A model generated the notes under the pieces. The model did not search any database. It had not been told where the DNA came from and saw nothing but the letters and a program-made list of their open reading frames with translations. This document shows positions 1 to 6,590 of a stretch of 9,891 nt of DNA, one piece after another. The position numbers and the translations under genes are program-made. Positions within the stretch are counted from its first letter, which is position 1. The number at the start of each line of letters is the position of its first letter. The stretch is from an uncultured Eubacteriales bacterium (GTDB lineage Bacteria > Bacillota > Clostridia > Peptostreptococcales > Anaerovoracaceae), in assembly GCA_905206455.1 (NCBI GenBank), contig CAJLHL010000087.1:1-9891 (forward strand). The letters are read 5' to 3'.

Positions 1-63
1 TTCACACCCTCAATATATCTAAAAAAGACGTCAATATTCTGATATTTTCTCATCGGTCTTCGG

Positions 64-71
64 TGTATAAT
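64..71 (+). promoter_or_regulatory. Probable -10 element of the ygeY-dpaL promoter
   Basis: A perfect TATAAT hexamer lies at 66-71, preceded directly by TG, about 170 nt before the ygeY start codon. At the usual 16-18 nt distance upstream (about 42-49) the sequence is AT-rich (ATATTTTC) and matches TTGACA poorly, so either the promoter is activator-dependent or the match is fortuitous. No gene is visible between the window edge and this site. It is the best candidate for starting transcription of the two downstream catabolic genes, and it would give a leader of about 160 nt. Confidence 0.4.
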
Positions 72-81
72 GATTTTTATT

Positions 82-154
82 GAGGAAGCCGCCGACGGAA
101 GGCAGGGGAGGACTGCAAACGGCGGCGGATTCCTCTCTTCCCCGGAGGAAGAGA
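82..154 (+). promoter_or_regulatory. Structured 5' leader of ygeY with two overlapping hairpins
   Basis: Two inverted repeats are seen. In the first, GAGGAAGCCGCCG (82-94) can pair with CGGCGGC (120-126) and TTCCTC (130-135), leaving a 3-nt bulge and a loop of about 25 nt that itself contains GCAG...CTGC. In the second, TCTCTTCC (134-141) pairs perfectly over 8 bp with GGAAGAGA (147-154) around a 5-nt loop. The hairpins share bases 134-135, so the outer end of the first competes with the base of the second. No U-tract follows, so this is not an intrinsic terminator. I do not recognise a known riboswitch core. The role (mRNA stability, protein or ligand binding, or none) is inference. Confidence 0.35.
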
Positions 155-239
155 TGTGAAAGATAGAAGCGAAAATGTTGTGCAGCCGCGGCGGTGCGGC
201 GGTTTGTGCTGAGAAGCGGTGAGAGGAAAGGCGGCAGAG

Positions 240-1403
240 ATGGAAAACAGAGACTGGACGGAGAGGTATAGAGAAGAACTGATTGATTTTTACCGGCAGG
301 GCGTCCGGACCAGAAGTTATTCAGACGAAGAGGGGGAATACGCCCGTCTCATTTTAAATAAAATGAAAGAACTGGGATATGAGGAAGCGTATATCGACCG
401 GACCGGAAATGTGGCGGGCCGTGTGGGAGACGGAGATACCGTCATTCATTTCGATTCCCATATGGATACGGTTCAGGTGCACGATGCGGATCAGTGGTCC
501 GCGCCTCCTTTTGGCGCGGAGATCATCGGCGGTATGGTTTACGGACGGGGTTCGGCGGATATGAAGGGCGGCCTCAGCGCTTCCGTATATGCCGCAGCTC
601 TGGCGAAAAAACAGGGATTTTTGGAAGGCAAGACGGTATACGTGACGGGTTCCGTGTGCGAGGAGCACTGCGACGGCGTATGTCTGGAGCATTTCTATAA
701 AGACAGCGGCGTCCGTCCGGATTTCTGCGTGATCTGCGAGCCGTCGGACAATGTCATCACCTTGGGACACACGGGAAAAGTGCAGGCGAGAATTATAACC
801 CGCGGCGTTTCAGCCCACGGCTCCGCTCCGGAAAAAGGGATCAACGCCGTTTACGAGATGGCGGAAATCATTCAGCGGGTCGAGGCGCTCAATGGCGAAC
901 TTCAGTCCGGAGACGGCGGAACAGTCGTTTTGTCGGATATTTCCTGTGAAGCTGCATCTCTGAATGCGGTTCCGAGCCGGTGTGAGATTTATCTGGACCG
1001 GCGTCTGCGCCTCGGAGAGAGTATTTCTCAGGTGGAGGAAGAACTGGAACGTCTGATTCAGGGAAAGCGCGCTTCCTGGGAACCGGGGGATCTGCACCGT
1101 ATCAGCTGGACCGGCGCCGGGATGGAGTATCATCCTTTTCATGAGCCCTGGAAAACAGATGAGAATCATCCCCTGACGCTGGCTTGCAATCAGGCATACG
1201 AAACGGTTTTCGGCAGCCGGCCGGGACGTTACGATTTCTGGGATTTCGGAACCAACGCTGTGGTTCCTGTCTCCATGGGCGTTCCGTGCATCGGTTTCGG
1301 CCCCGGAGAATATAAGCTGGCTCATATGAGAGACGAACGGTGTTCAGCGGATCAGGTATTCGACGCCTGCAGATTTTATACCGAGTTGATTCGCTGCCTC
1401 TGA
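240..1403 (+). CDS. ygeY: YgeY-family M20 metallohydrolase (selenium metabolism-linked)
   Basis: A cytosolic di-zinc hydrolase of the M20 peptidase/deacylase superfamily, 387 aa from ATG 240. The expected active site is complete: H74-x-D76 (DSHMDT), bridging D107 (GRGSADMKGG), catalytic E141 with E142 (CEEHCDG), E167 (CEPSD) and H362 (LAHMRDE). SAHGSAP around H193 marks the lid/dimerisation domain. The match to YgeY rather than generic ArgE/DapE rests on these motifs plus the dpaL gene downstream. In Escherichia coli and several clostridia ygeY sits with ygeX/dpaL, ygeW and hyuA in clusters tied to diaminopropionate and anaerobic urate breakdown. The exact substrate is not established; a ureido or amide intermediate is plausible. 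ATG 240 is preferred over an in-frame GTG at 219, because AGGAAAGG at 224-231 suits the ATG whereas GTG 219 has no good ribosome site. The stop is 153 nt before dpaL, with no clear terminator between. Confidence 0.88.
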   Translation: MENRDWTERYREELIDFYRQGVRTRSYSDEEGEYARLILNKMKELGYEEAYIDRTGNVAGRVGDGDTVIHFDSHMDTVQVHDADQWSAPPFGAEIIGGMVYGRGSADMKGGLSASVYAAALAKKQGFLEGKTVYVTGSVCEEHCDGVCLEHFYKDSGVRPDFCVICEPSDNVITLGHTGKVQARIITRGVSAHGSAPEKGINAVYEMAEIIQRVEALNGELQSGDGGTVVLSDISCEAASLNAVPSRCEIYLDRRLRLGESISQVEEELERLIQGKRASWEPGDLHRISWTGAGMEYHPFHEPWKTDENHPLTLACNQAYETVFGSRPGRYDFWDFGTNAVVPVSMGVPCIGFGPGEYKLAHMRDERCSADQVFDACRFYTELIRCL

Positions 1404-1556
1404 GAAAAGATCTGTCTGCGAAAAAGATCTTTGTAAAAATCTGTGTTATGAGCCGTTTTCGGGAAGACAGGATATTTTTTCCTCCGCCGTCAGGAGACAG
1501 TGCGGTTTCCGCGGATCAGACGACCGCCAGAAAAACAGTCAGGAGTATCGGAAGAG

Positions 1557-2876
1557 ATGAGAAAAGAGAAAAGAAACAGATTCGGAATCGGGGTATTGCA
1601 GAAGATTCCCGATGAGACCGGGGAAGTATTATGCCGGAGAGAACAGACCAGTCTCAGTGCGGGAGATTTTTCCGGAGCACGGCGCCGGGAGACTCCGGTC
1701 CCGTCCGGAGTTTTCGGCAAAAAAGCCGCAGAGACGGCGCTGAGGTTTCATAAGAGTCTGCCGGAATACCGCGAGACGCCGCTGATTTCACTGAGTCACC
1801 TCAGCGGGGAGCTGGGAGTCGGCGGGATTTACGTAAAGGATGAGAGCTGGCGGTTCGGACTCAACGCCTTCAAAGGGCTGGGCGGCGCATACGCTATGTT
1901 TCGCATTCTGTGCCGGCGTCTGGGGCTGGATCCTGAGAAAACGGACTTTGGAACTTTTCAGGAGGCGGAGATCAGAGAGCGCGTATCGCAGATCACCTTT
2001 GCAACGGCCACCGACGGAAATCACGGGAAGGGCGTTTCCTGGGCAGCGAAGCTGTTCGGGTGCAGTGCCAGGGTGTTTATGCCGAAGGGTTCTTCTCCGG
2101 CGCGGGCACAGGCGATTCGGAAAGCCGGCCCGGCGGAAGTGGAGATTACAGACGAAAACTATGACGGTGCGGTGAAGATGGCTCGCAAAAAGAGCGAAGA
2201 GCAAGGCTGGATTCTGATACAGGATACTTCCTGGAAGGGGTATGAGGAAATCCCTCTCCGGATCATCCAGGGCTATCTGACCATGGCCTCTGAAGCTGCC
2301 GGCCAGCTCAAATCGGAGAAAAAAGCTCCCACTCATGTCTTTCTTCAGGCAGGCGTAGGGGCTATGGCCGGCGGCGTCATGGCCTATCTGGCGGAAGAAT
2401 ACCGGGAGAGTCCGCCGGTATTTTGCGTCGTGGAGCCGGAAACGGCGAACTGTGTGTTTTTGTCAGCGGAGCGGGCAGATGGAGAAATCTGCAGCGTGGA
2501 GGGAAATCCGGACACGATTATGGTAGGTCTCAACTGCGGCACGCCCTGCGGGGTTACCTGGCCGATTCTCCGGGATCTGCCGGCATTTTATTTCTCCTGT
2601 CCCGACTTCGTGTCAGCTCACGGCATGCGGCTTTACGCCCATCCTCAGAAAGGTGATCCGAAGATCATTTCCGGAGAATCCGGAGCGGTGACCGCTGGTC
2701 TAACAGACCTGCTTCTCAGAGAAAAGGAACTGATAGAAATCAGAAAGCGGCTGCATCTAAATGAGAATTCCGTGGTTCTGCTCTTTAACACAGAAGGCGA
2801 TACCGATCCGGAAAACTACCGTTCGGTGGTGCAGGAGGGCGCTTTCCCACTGCCAGAAACGCCCCGGGGAATCTGA
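1557..2876 (+). CDS. dpaL: Diaminopropionate ammonia-lyase (PLP enzyme)
   Basis: Converts 2,3-diaminopropionate to pyruvate and two ammonia molecules with pyridoxal phosphate; a cytosolic fold-type II enzyme, also called YgeX in E. coli. The protein is 439 aa from ATG 1557. The PLP lysine is K106 in RFGLNAFKGLGG. The two aspartates known to be catalytic in the E. coli enzyme are present as D153 (ATDGNHG) and D223 (QDTSWKGY). The phosphate-binding glycine loop QAGVGAMAGG is at 264-273 and SGESGA at 372-377. C299 and C327 correspond to the disulfide pair of the E. coli enzyme. The C-terminus carries the family signature NTEGDTDPENYR. The N-terminus before RETPL is about 75 aa, longer than in E. 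coli (about 45). AGGAG at 1541-1545 lies 11 nt before this ATG; an in-frame GTG at 1500 has its AGGAG only 3 nt away, and a TTG at 1596 is a shorter option. It probably forms an operon with ygeY and is followed at once by a terminator. Confidence 0.93.
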   Translation: MRKEKRNRFGIGVLQKIPDETGEVLCRREQTSLSAGDFSGARRRETPVPSGVFGKKAAETALRFHKSLPEYRETPLISLSHLSGELGVGGIYVKDESWRFGLNAFKGLGGAYAMFRILCRRLGLDPEKTDFGTFQEAEIRERVSQITFATATDGNHGKGVSWAAKLFGCSARVFMPKGSSPARAQAIRKAGPAEVEITDENYDGAVKMARKKSEEQGWILIQDTSWKGYEEIPLRIIQGYLTMASEAAGQLKSEKKAPTHVFLQAGVGAMAGGVMAYLAEEYRESPPVFCVVEPETANCVFLSAERADGEICSVEGNPDTIMVGLNCGTPCGVTWPILRDLPAFYFSCPDFVSAHGMRLYAHPQKGDPKIISGESGAVTAGLTDLLLREKELIEIRKRLHLNENSVVLLFNTEGDTDPENYRSVVQEGAFPLPETPRGI

Positions 2877-2889
2877 AGCACAGAGAAGC

Positions 2890-2923
2890 GAAAAAAGAGT
2901 CAGCGCGGGCGGTGTCTTTTTTC
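2890..2923 (+). terminator. Probable intrinsic terminator of ygeY-dpaL
   Basis: GAAAAAAGA (2890-2898) pairs with TCTTTTTTC (2915-2923), beginning 14 nt after the dpaL stop. The 16-nt interior (CAGCG...CGGTG) can add only a few GC pairs around a G-G mismatch, so the GC core is imperfect. The right arm supplies a run of six T residues. The A-tract/T-tract arrangement is typical of clostridial terminators that may act on both strands. Confidence 0.55.
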
Positions 2924-3014
2924 GGTACGGAAGATTTTCGGGATATTCGGCGGAAATAAAGGAAATCGAAAGAATCTGAAGAATTGAAAGAAATCGGAAT
3001 AATGAAAGAGATAG

Positions 3015-3058
3015 AAACAGGGACTGCTGCAAAATTTATTTTGCAGCAGTCCCTGTTT
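3015..3058. terminator. Perfect 20-bp stem, likely bidirectional terminator
   Basis: Bases 3015-3034 and 3039-3058 are perfect reverse complements around a 4-nt TTTA loop, with AAACAGGGACTG on one side and CAGTCCCTGTTT on the other. It lies between the convergent dpaL and AraC-family genes. The T residues after the right arm are few (ending at 3059) on the plus strand, and the minus strand reads TTTC after its stem. It probably blocks read-through in both directions. I infer termination from position and stability; the long perfect stem could also be an RNase III or mRNA-stabilising structure. Confidence 0.65.
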
Positions 3059-3062
3059 TCAT

Positions 3063-3103
3063 AAAAACCGGCGGACCGGTAAGACGGCGGGTCGCGGCCG
3101 GTT
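3063..3103 (-). terminator. Probable terminator of panC-araC transcript
   Basis: Read on the minus strand, AACCGGC (3103-3097) pairs with GCCGGTT (3072-3066) and is followed by T residues (TTTTTAT across the stem end, 3067-3061). It starts 6 nt beyond the stop codon of the AraC-family gene, the usual place for an intrinsic terminator. The loop is about 24 nt, longer than ideal, and contains a further small ACCGGT palindrome. Confidence 0.5.
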
Positions 3104-3109
3104 CTTTCG

Positions 3110-4030
3110 TCATTGTTTCTTTTCCTTTCGGAATTGCTCCGGCGTCATATGCTTTGCGGCGCGAAAACGCTGATTGAAGTAGCTCTGACTGCAAAAGCCG
3201 GATTCGTAAGCGATCTCCGCCGCTGACTTTTCGGTATGAATCAGAAGCTCGGCGCTGCGGTTGATTCGCAGTTCGTTCAGATAGTGAAAGAGCGTCTGTC
3301 CTGTCATCGAATGGAAAAAGCGGGAACATTCACTGCGGCTCAGATGGATGTGATCGGCGATTTCTTTCAGTGTAAGTTTTCTCGTGTAATTTTCTTTCAG
3401 ATAGAGGAGGATTTTCTGCATTCTGGTGTTATTTTTTGAAATTTCAGCCATCAGTCCCTCTTCGTCCCGTCGGTCGGATTTGGAAAGAGTCTTCCGCAGT
3501 TCGTCCCAGAGGAGAATCAGGTTCGCCAGCAAGGGGAGAGAAAGAGCATCCTCCGCTTCGTCAGCCTGGCGGCAACAGAGTTTGAGGCGGTGCAGAATCT
3601 CTGCCGAAGAAGGATCGGAAGGGCGGAAGACGAGAGCCGGAGCGGCAGAACGATACAGTACGGGCGCGGTGCAGCACTCGAAAAGCTCGCTTCCCTCCGG
3701 GCCCAGCAGATGGAGAGGGAGATTGAGACAGAGGTATTGCCCGCTGTCTTTTTCCGGCCGAGCGGTATGCACCTGCTGGGCATTGATAAAGATGCCGTCC
3801 CCCTCCTGAAGATACAGGGTCCGGTTCAGCACCCGAAAATGAAAGTTTCCCCGGATGACGGAGCAGAACTGCGGACCCGCGTGCCAGTGCCAGTCGATGA
3901 CCTGATAAGTGTGAGGGGAAAATTCCTGTCTCAGAAACTGAAGTGGGAAAGCGCCGATTTCCGGTTCGATCCGCTCCTGCAGTCCTCTTTCAATCTCGAT
4001 TTTCTTTACGGTAGGTTTTTGTTTTTTCAT
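3110..4030 (-). CDS. AraC-family transcriptional regulator, cupin sensor domain
   Basis: A 306-aa DNA-binding regulator with the usual AraC/XylS layout. The N-terminal cupin-like sensor domain spans about residues 25-110, with WHWHAGPQF at 47-55 and the EGDGIFINAQQVH segment at 76-88. An alpha-helical linker follows. The C-terminal double helix-turn-helix has helix set 1 at about 219-241 (LTLKEIADHIHLSRSECSRF) and set 2 at about 268-290 (AEIAYESGFCSQSYFNQRF), ending in the family signature MTPEQFRK. Its start is 10 nt downstream of the panC stop on the same strand, so the two are probably cotranscribed. No Shine-Dalgarno sequence is visible before the ATG (the bases there are TTTTTCCTTC), so translation may depend on coupling to panC. 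The effector and target genes cannot be read from the sequence. The convergent ygeY-dpaL operon or panC itself are candidates by proximity only. Confidence 0.9.
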   Translation of the reverse strand: MKKQKPTVKKIEIERGLQERIEPEIGAFPLQFLRQEFSPHTYQVIDWHWHAGPQFCSVIRGNFHFRVLNRTLYLQEGDGIFINAQQVHTARPEKDSGQYLCLNLPLHLLGPEGSELFECCTAPVLYRSAAPALVFRPSDPSSAEILHRLKLCCRQADEAEDALSLPLLANLILLWDELRKTLSKSDRRDEEGLMAEISKNNTRMQKILLYLKENYTRKLTLKEIADHIHLSRSECSRFFHSMTGQTLFHYLNELRINRSAELLIHTEKSAAEIAYESGFCSQSYFNQRFRAAKHMTPEQFRKEKKQ

Positions 4031-4040
4031 GAAGGAAAAA

Positions 4041-4931
4041 CTATTCTGTCTGGCTGTCTTGAGGATTTTCGATATTGTAGGAGAAATTGTCGATGAGCCG
4101 GGTGGAACCGATGTTTACCGCGAGGGCTACCAGAACCGGCGCTTTGATTTCTCCTTCCACATCTTCGAGACAAAGCGCGTCGACGACGGAGACATAATCG
4201 ATTTCAGCCAGAGGTTCTCTGCAGATCTCTGCGGTGATGGCTTCCCTGAGAGTCTCTGCGTTTCTCTCTCCGCCGTCCAGCATTTTTTTCCCCAGGCGCA
4301 GAGAACGGCTGAGAATCAGGGCGGCCTGACGCTCTTTTGGACTCAGATATTTATTTCTGGAACTTTTTGCTAATCCGTCCTCCTCCCGGACGATCGGACA
4401 GCCGCAGATTTCGATATCGATATTGAGATCTTCGGTCATGCGGCGGATGACGGCTAACTGCTGCGCGTCTTTTTCACCGAAATAAGCCCGGTCCGCTTTG
4501 GAGATATTGAATAATTTATTGACGACCGTAGTGACGCCCTGGAAGTGGGCAGGTCTGGATTTTCCGCAGAGTACGGAGGTGATTTTTTCCACCACCACGT
4601 GGGAGGAAAAATTCGGGCCGTACATGTCTTCCGGTTCCGGATGAAATACGATATCTACGCCTTCGGAGGCGCACAGCGCGGCGTCCGCTTCCAGATCCCG
4701 CGGATAAGTCGCCAGATCTTCCGTCGGACCGAACTGAATCGGGTTGACAAACACGCTGACGATAACGCGGTCATTTTCGGCGCATGCTCTGTGAATCAGA
4801 CTTCTGTGACCGTCGTGCAGATAACCCATCGTAGGGACGAGACCGATGGAAAGCCCTTCTTTCTTCCATTGTCTTGCGACGGACTGGACTTCGGCCGGGC
4901 TGGAAATGATGCGGGTATTATTTTCTGTCAT
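4041..4931 (-). CDS. panC: Pantothenate synthetase
   Basis: ATP-dependent ligation of pantoate and beta-alanine to give pantothenate, the precursor of coenzyme A; cytosolic and normally a dimer. The 296-aa protein has the family hallmarks: PTMGYLHDGH at 33-42 with H39 and H42 (HIGH-type nucleotide motif), FVNPIQFGPTEDLATYPR at 61-78, RPAHFQGVTTVV at 126-137, YFGEKDAQQL at 150-159, and the KMSKS-like DGLAKSSRN at 185-193. The start at 4931 is chosen because AAAGGAGAA lies a few bases upstream on the minus strand and the length then fits the family (about 280-300 aa). The frame stays open to another ATG at 5006, which would add 25 basic residues. It is followed by the AraC-family gene. panB and panD, its frequent partners, are not in this window. 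The upstream promoter at 5018-5046 fits well. Confidence 0.95.
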   Translation of the reverse strand: MTENNTRIISSPAEVQSVARQWKKEGLSIGLVPTMGYLHDGHRSLIHRACAENDRVIVSVFVNPIQFGPTEDLATYPRDLEADAALCASEGVDIVFHPEPEDMYGPNFSSHVVVEKITSVLCGKSRPAHFQGVTTVVNKLFNISKADRAYFGEKDAQQLAVIRRMTEDLNIDIEICGCPIVREEDGLAKSSRNKYLSPKERQAALILSRSLRLGKKMLDGGERNAETLREAITAEICREPLAEIDYVSVVDALCLEDVEGEIKAPVLVALAVNIGSTRLIDNFSYNIENPQDSQTE

Positions 4932-5017
4932 GATTATCGTTCTCCTTTTGTGTTTTCCCGTGCAGACCTCTGCATTTTTTGGGTTCTGCCGGGACAGTTT
5001 TGCCATTTACGGAATTC

Positions 5018-5046
5018 ATTCTAAACTTTTTTGCTCTCTGCGTCAA
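5018..5046 (-). promoter_or_regulatory. Sigma-A promoter of panC
   Basis: On the minus strand TTGACG (5046-5041) and TAGAAT (5023-5018) are separated by exactly 17 nt, each one base off the vegetative consensus. Transcription would start near 5011, giving an untranslated leader of about 80 nt before ATG 4931. That leader can fold a TGCAG-AGGT-CTGCA hairpin just upstream of the ribosome binding site. This promoter would drive panC and the AraC-family gene. Confidence 0.75.
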
Positions 5047-5099
5047 CGAAATGGCGCGTATTGCGGAGGAAAAACAGAGAGGGCGCGGACGCCGGAGAT

Positions 5100-5128
5100 T
5101 TGACAGGATTCCTTTCAGCTATTAAAAT
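5100..5128 (+). promoter_or_regulatory. Sigma-A promoter of miaB
   Basis: A perfect TTGACA (5100-5105) and TAAAAT (5123-5128) are spaced by 17 nt. Transcription would start near 5135, leaving a leader of about 110 nt before miaB. The leader includes the 10-bp palindrome GGCCCGGGCC at 5156-5165. The promoter is divergent from that of panC; the two -35 boxes are 53 bp apart. Confidence 0.75.
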
Positions 5129-5246
5129 TGTTAGAGACAAACAGCTGGAACCACAGGCCCGGGCCGCTCCCACAATGCGATTTTTAAAAATGAACACATC
5201 AGAATTTTGCTCCGGTTCGGATATTTTGTATATAAGGAAAGAGAAA

Positions 5247-6590
5247 ATGAATTCAGTAAAAAAGCCCTCCGGGCAGAAAACATATTTTATCCAGACTTTT
5301 GGCTGTCAGATGAATGAGCACGACTCGGAAAAGATGGCGGGAATGCTGGAAGAAAACGGATATCTCCCGTCGGAAGAACGAGAGACGGCAGATGTGATCG
5401 TCGTCAACACGTGCAGTGTCAGAGAAAACGCGGATAACCGGTTTTTTGGACAGTTAGGCGTCATCAAAAAAATAAAGGAGCGCCATCCGGAAAATGTCAT
5501 CGCAGTCTGCGGCTGTATGATGCAGCAGGAACATATCACACAGCGGATCCGTCAGAAATACTCCTGGGTGGATATCATGTTCGGTACTATGAGTATTCAG
5601 GAATTTCCCCGGCTTCTGGAGGAGTGTCTCGCCACCCGCAAAAAGCTGATGTCTGTCTACCAGAGTCAGGAGAAGGTCATCGAAGGACTTCCGGTGCACC
5701 GGAAGTACAGCTATAAATCCTATGTGGATATCATGAACGGCTGCAATAATTTCTGCACCTACTGCATCGTGCCTTATACCCGGGGCAGGGAGCGCAGCAG
5801 AATGCCGGAATCCATCGTAGAGGAGATCCGGGGACTGGCGGCGGACGGTGTAAAAGAAATCACTCTGCTGGGACAAAATGTAAATTCCTACGGCAATGAG
5901 TCGGATTTCGACTGTGATTTTGCGGGTCTGATCTATCGGATCAACGAGATCGAGGGCATCGAGCGGATTCGTTTTATGACGTCTCATCCCAAGGATTTGT
6001 CGGATCGCCTGATACAGGCCTTTGTGGACTGCGAAAAGCTCTGCCGGCATATCCATCTGCCGGTACAGTCCGGCAGCACGGAGATCCTGCGGCGGATGAA
6101 CCGGCGCTACACCAAAGAGGATTATCTGCAGCTGGTGGAAAAAATCCGCGCTTCTGTACCCGATATCGCCATAACTACCGATATTATCGTGGGATTTCCG
6201 GGAGAGACAGAGGAAGACTTCGAGGAGACGATGGATCTGGTGCGCCGGGTCAGGTACGATTCGGCGTTTACTTTCCTGTATTCCGTCCGCACGGGAACGC
6301 CGGCGGCGGAGTACGGGGATCAGGTACCGGAGGATATCAAGCACGTCCGTTTTGAGCGTCTGGTGGACGCTCTCAACGAGATCACCGCACAGAAAAACGC
6401 TCTCTATCAGGACAGGGTGGAAAAGGTTCTCGTGGAGGGCGTCAGCAAATCGGACGGCAGTACGTGCTCCGGCAGAACGGATACGTTTAAGCTGGTAAAT
6501 TTCAGCTGCGGCGAAGAAAAGATCGGACAGATCGTAGACGTGAGGATTACAGAGGCAAAGACTTTCAGTCTCTTCGGCGAGCTCGTCTGA
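5247..6590 (+). CDS. miaB: tRNA-2-methylthio-N6-dimethylallyladenosine synthase
   Basis: Radical-SAM methylthiotransferase that adds the 2-methylthio group to i6A37 in tRNAs reading codons that start with U; it acts in the cytosol. From ATG 5247 the protein is 447 aa, normal for MiaB. The N-terminal domain carries the three auxiliary [4Fe-4S] cysteines C20 (TFGCQMNEHDSE), C56 (NTCSVRENA) and C90 (VCGCMMQQ). The radical-SAM motif is C166-x3-C170-x2-C173 (GCNNFCTYCIVPYTRGRERSR, residues 165-185). A C-terminal TRAM domain follows at about 387-447. The motif set and length suit MiaB better than RimO or MtaB. The frame is open further upstream (to 5031), but AAGGAAAGAG at 5234-5243 places the start at 5247. 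It has its own promoter. The usual clostridial neighbours mutS, mutL and miaA are not next to it here. Confidence 0.95.
   Translation: MNSVKKPSGQKTYFIQTFGCQMNEHDSEKMAGMLEENGYLPSEERETADVIVVNTCSVRENADNRFFGQLGVIKKIKERHPENVIAVCGCMMQQEHITQRIRQKYSWVDIMFGTMSIQEFPRLLEECLATRKKLMSVYQSQEKVIEGLPVHRKYSYKSYVDIMNGCNNFCTYCIVPYTRGRERSRMPESIVEEIRGLAADGVKEITLLGQNVNSYGNESDFDCDFAGLIYRINEIEGIERIRFMTSHPKDLSDRLIQAFVDCEKLCRHIHLPVQSGSTEILRRMNRRYTKEDYLQLVEKIRASVPDIAITTDIIVGFPGETEEDFEETMDLVRRVRYDSAFTFLYSVRTGTPAAEYGDQVPEDIKHVRFERLVDALNEITAQKNALYQDRVEKVLVEGVSKSDGSTCSGRTDTFKLVNFSCGEEKIGQIVDVRITEAKTFSLFGELV

Noticed and set aside
71..160. A 29-codon reading frame in the ygeY leader starting at ATG 71
   Set aside because: Its ATG overlaps the TATAAT box, there is no ribosome binding site, and the codons follow the hairpin sequences. 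It is probably chance.
1404..1556. The repeated AGATCT motifs and T-run between ygeY and dpaL as a terminator
   Set aside because: The two AGATCT copies (within 1409-1432) are direct repeats of a short palindrome, and the T-run at 1475-1480 has no adjacent stable stem, so the two genes are treated as one operon.
2757..3032. A 91-codon minus-strand frame with a hydrophobic Leu/Ser-rich start
   Set aside because: It begins inside the 20-bp hairpin and ends inside dpaL, and the apparent hydrophobic segment is the complement of the purine-rich tract.
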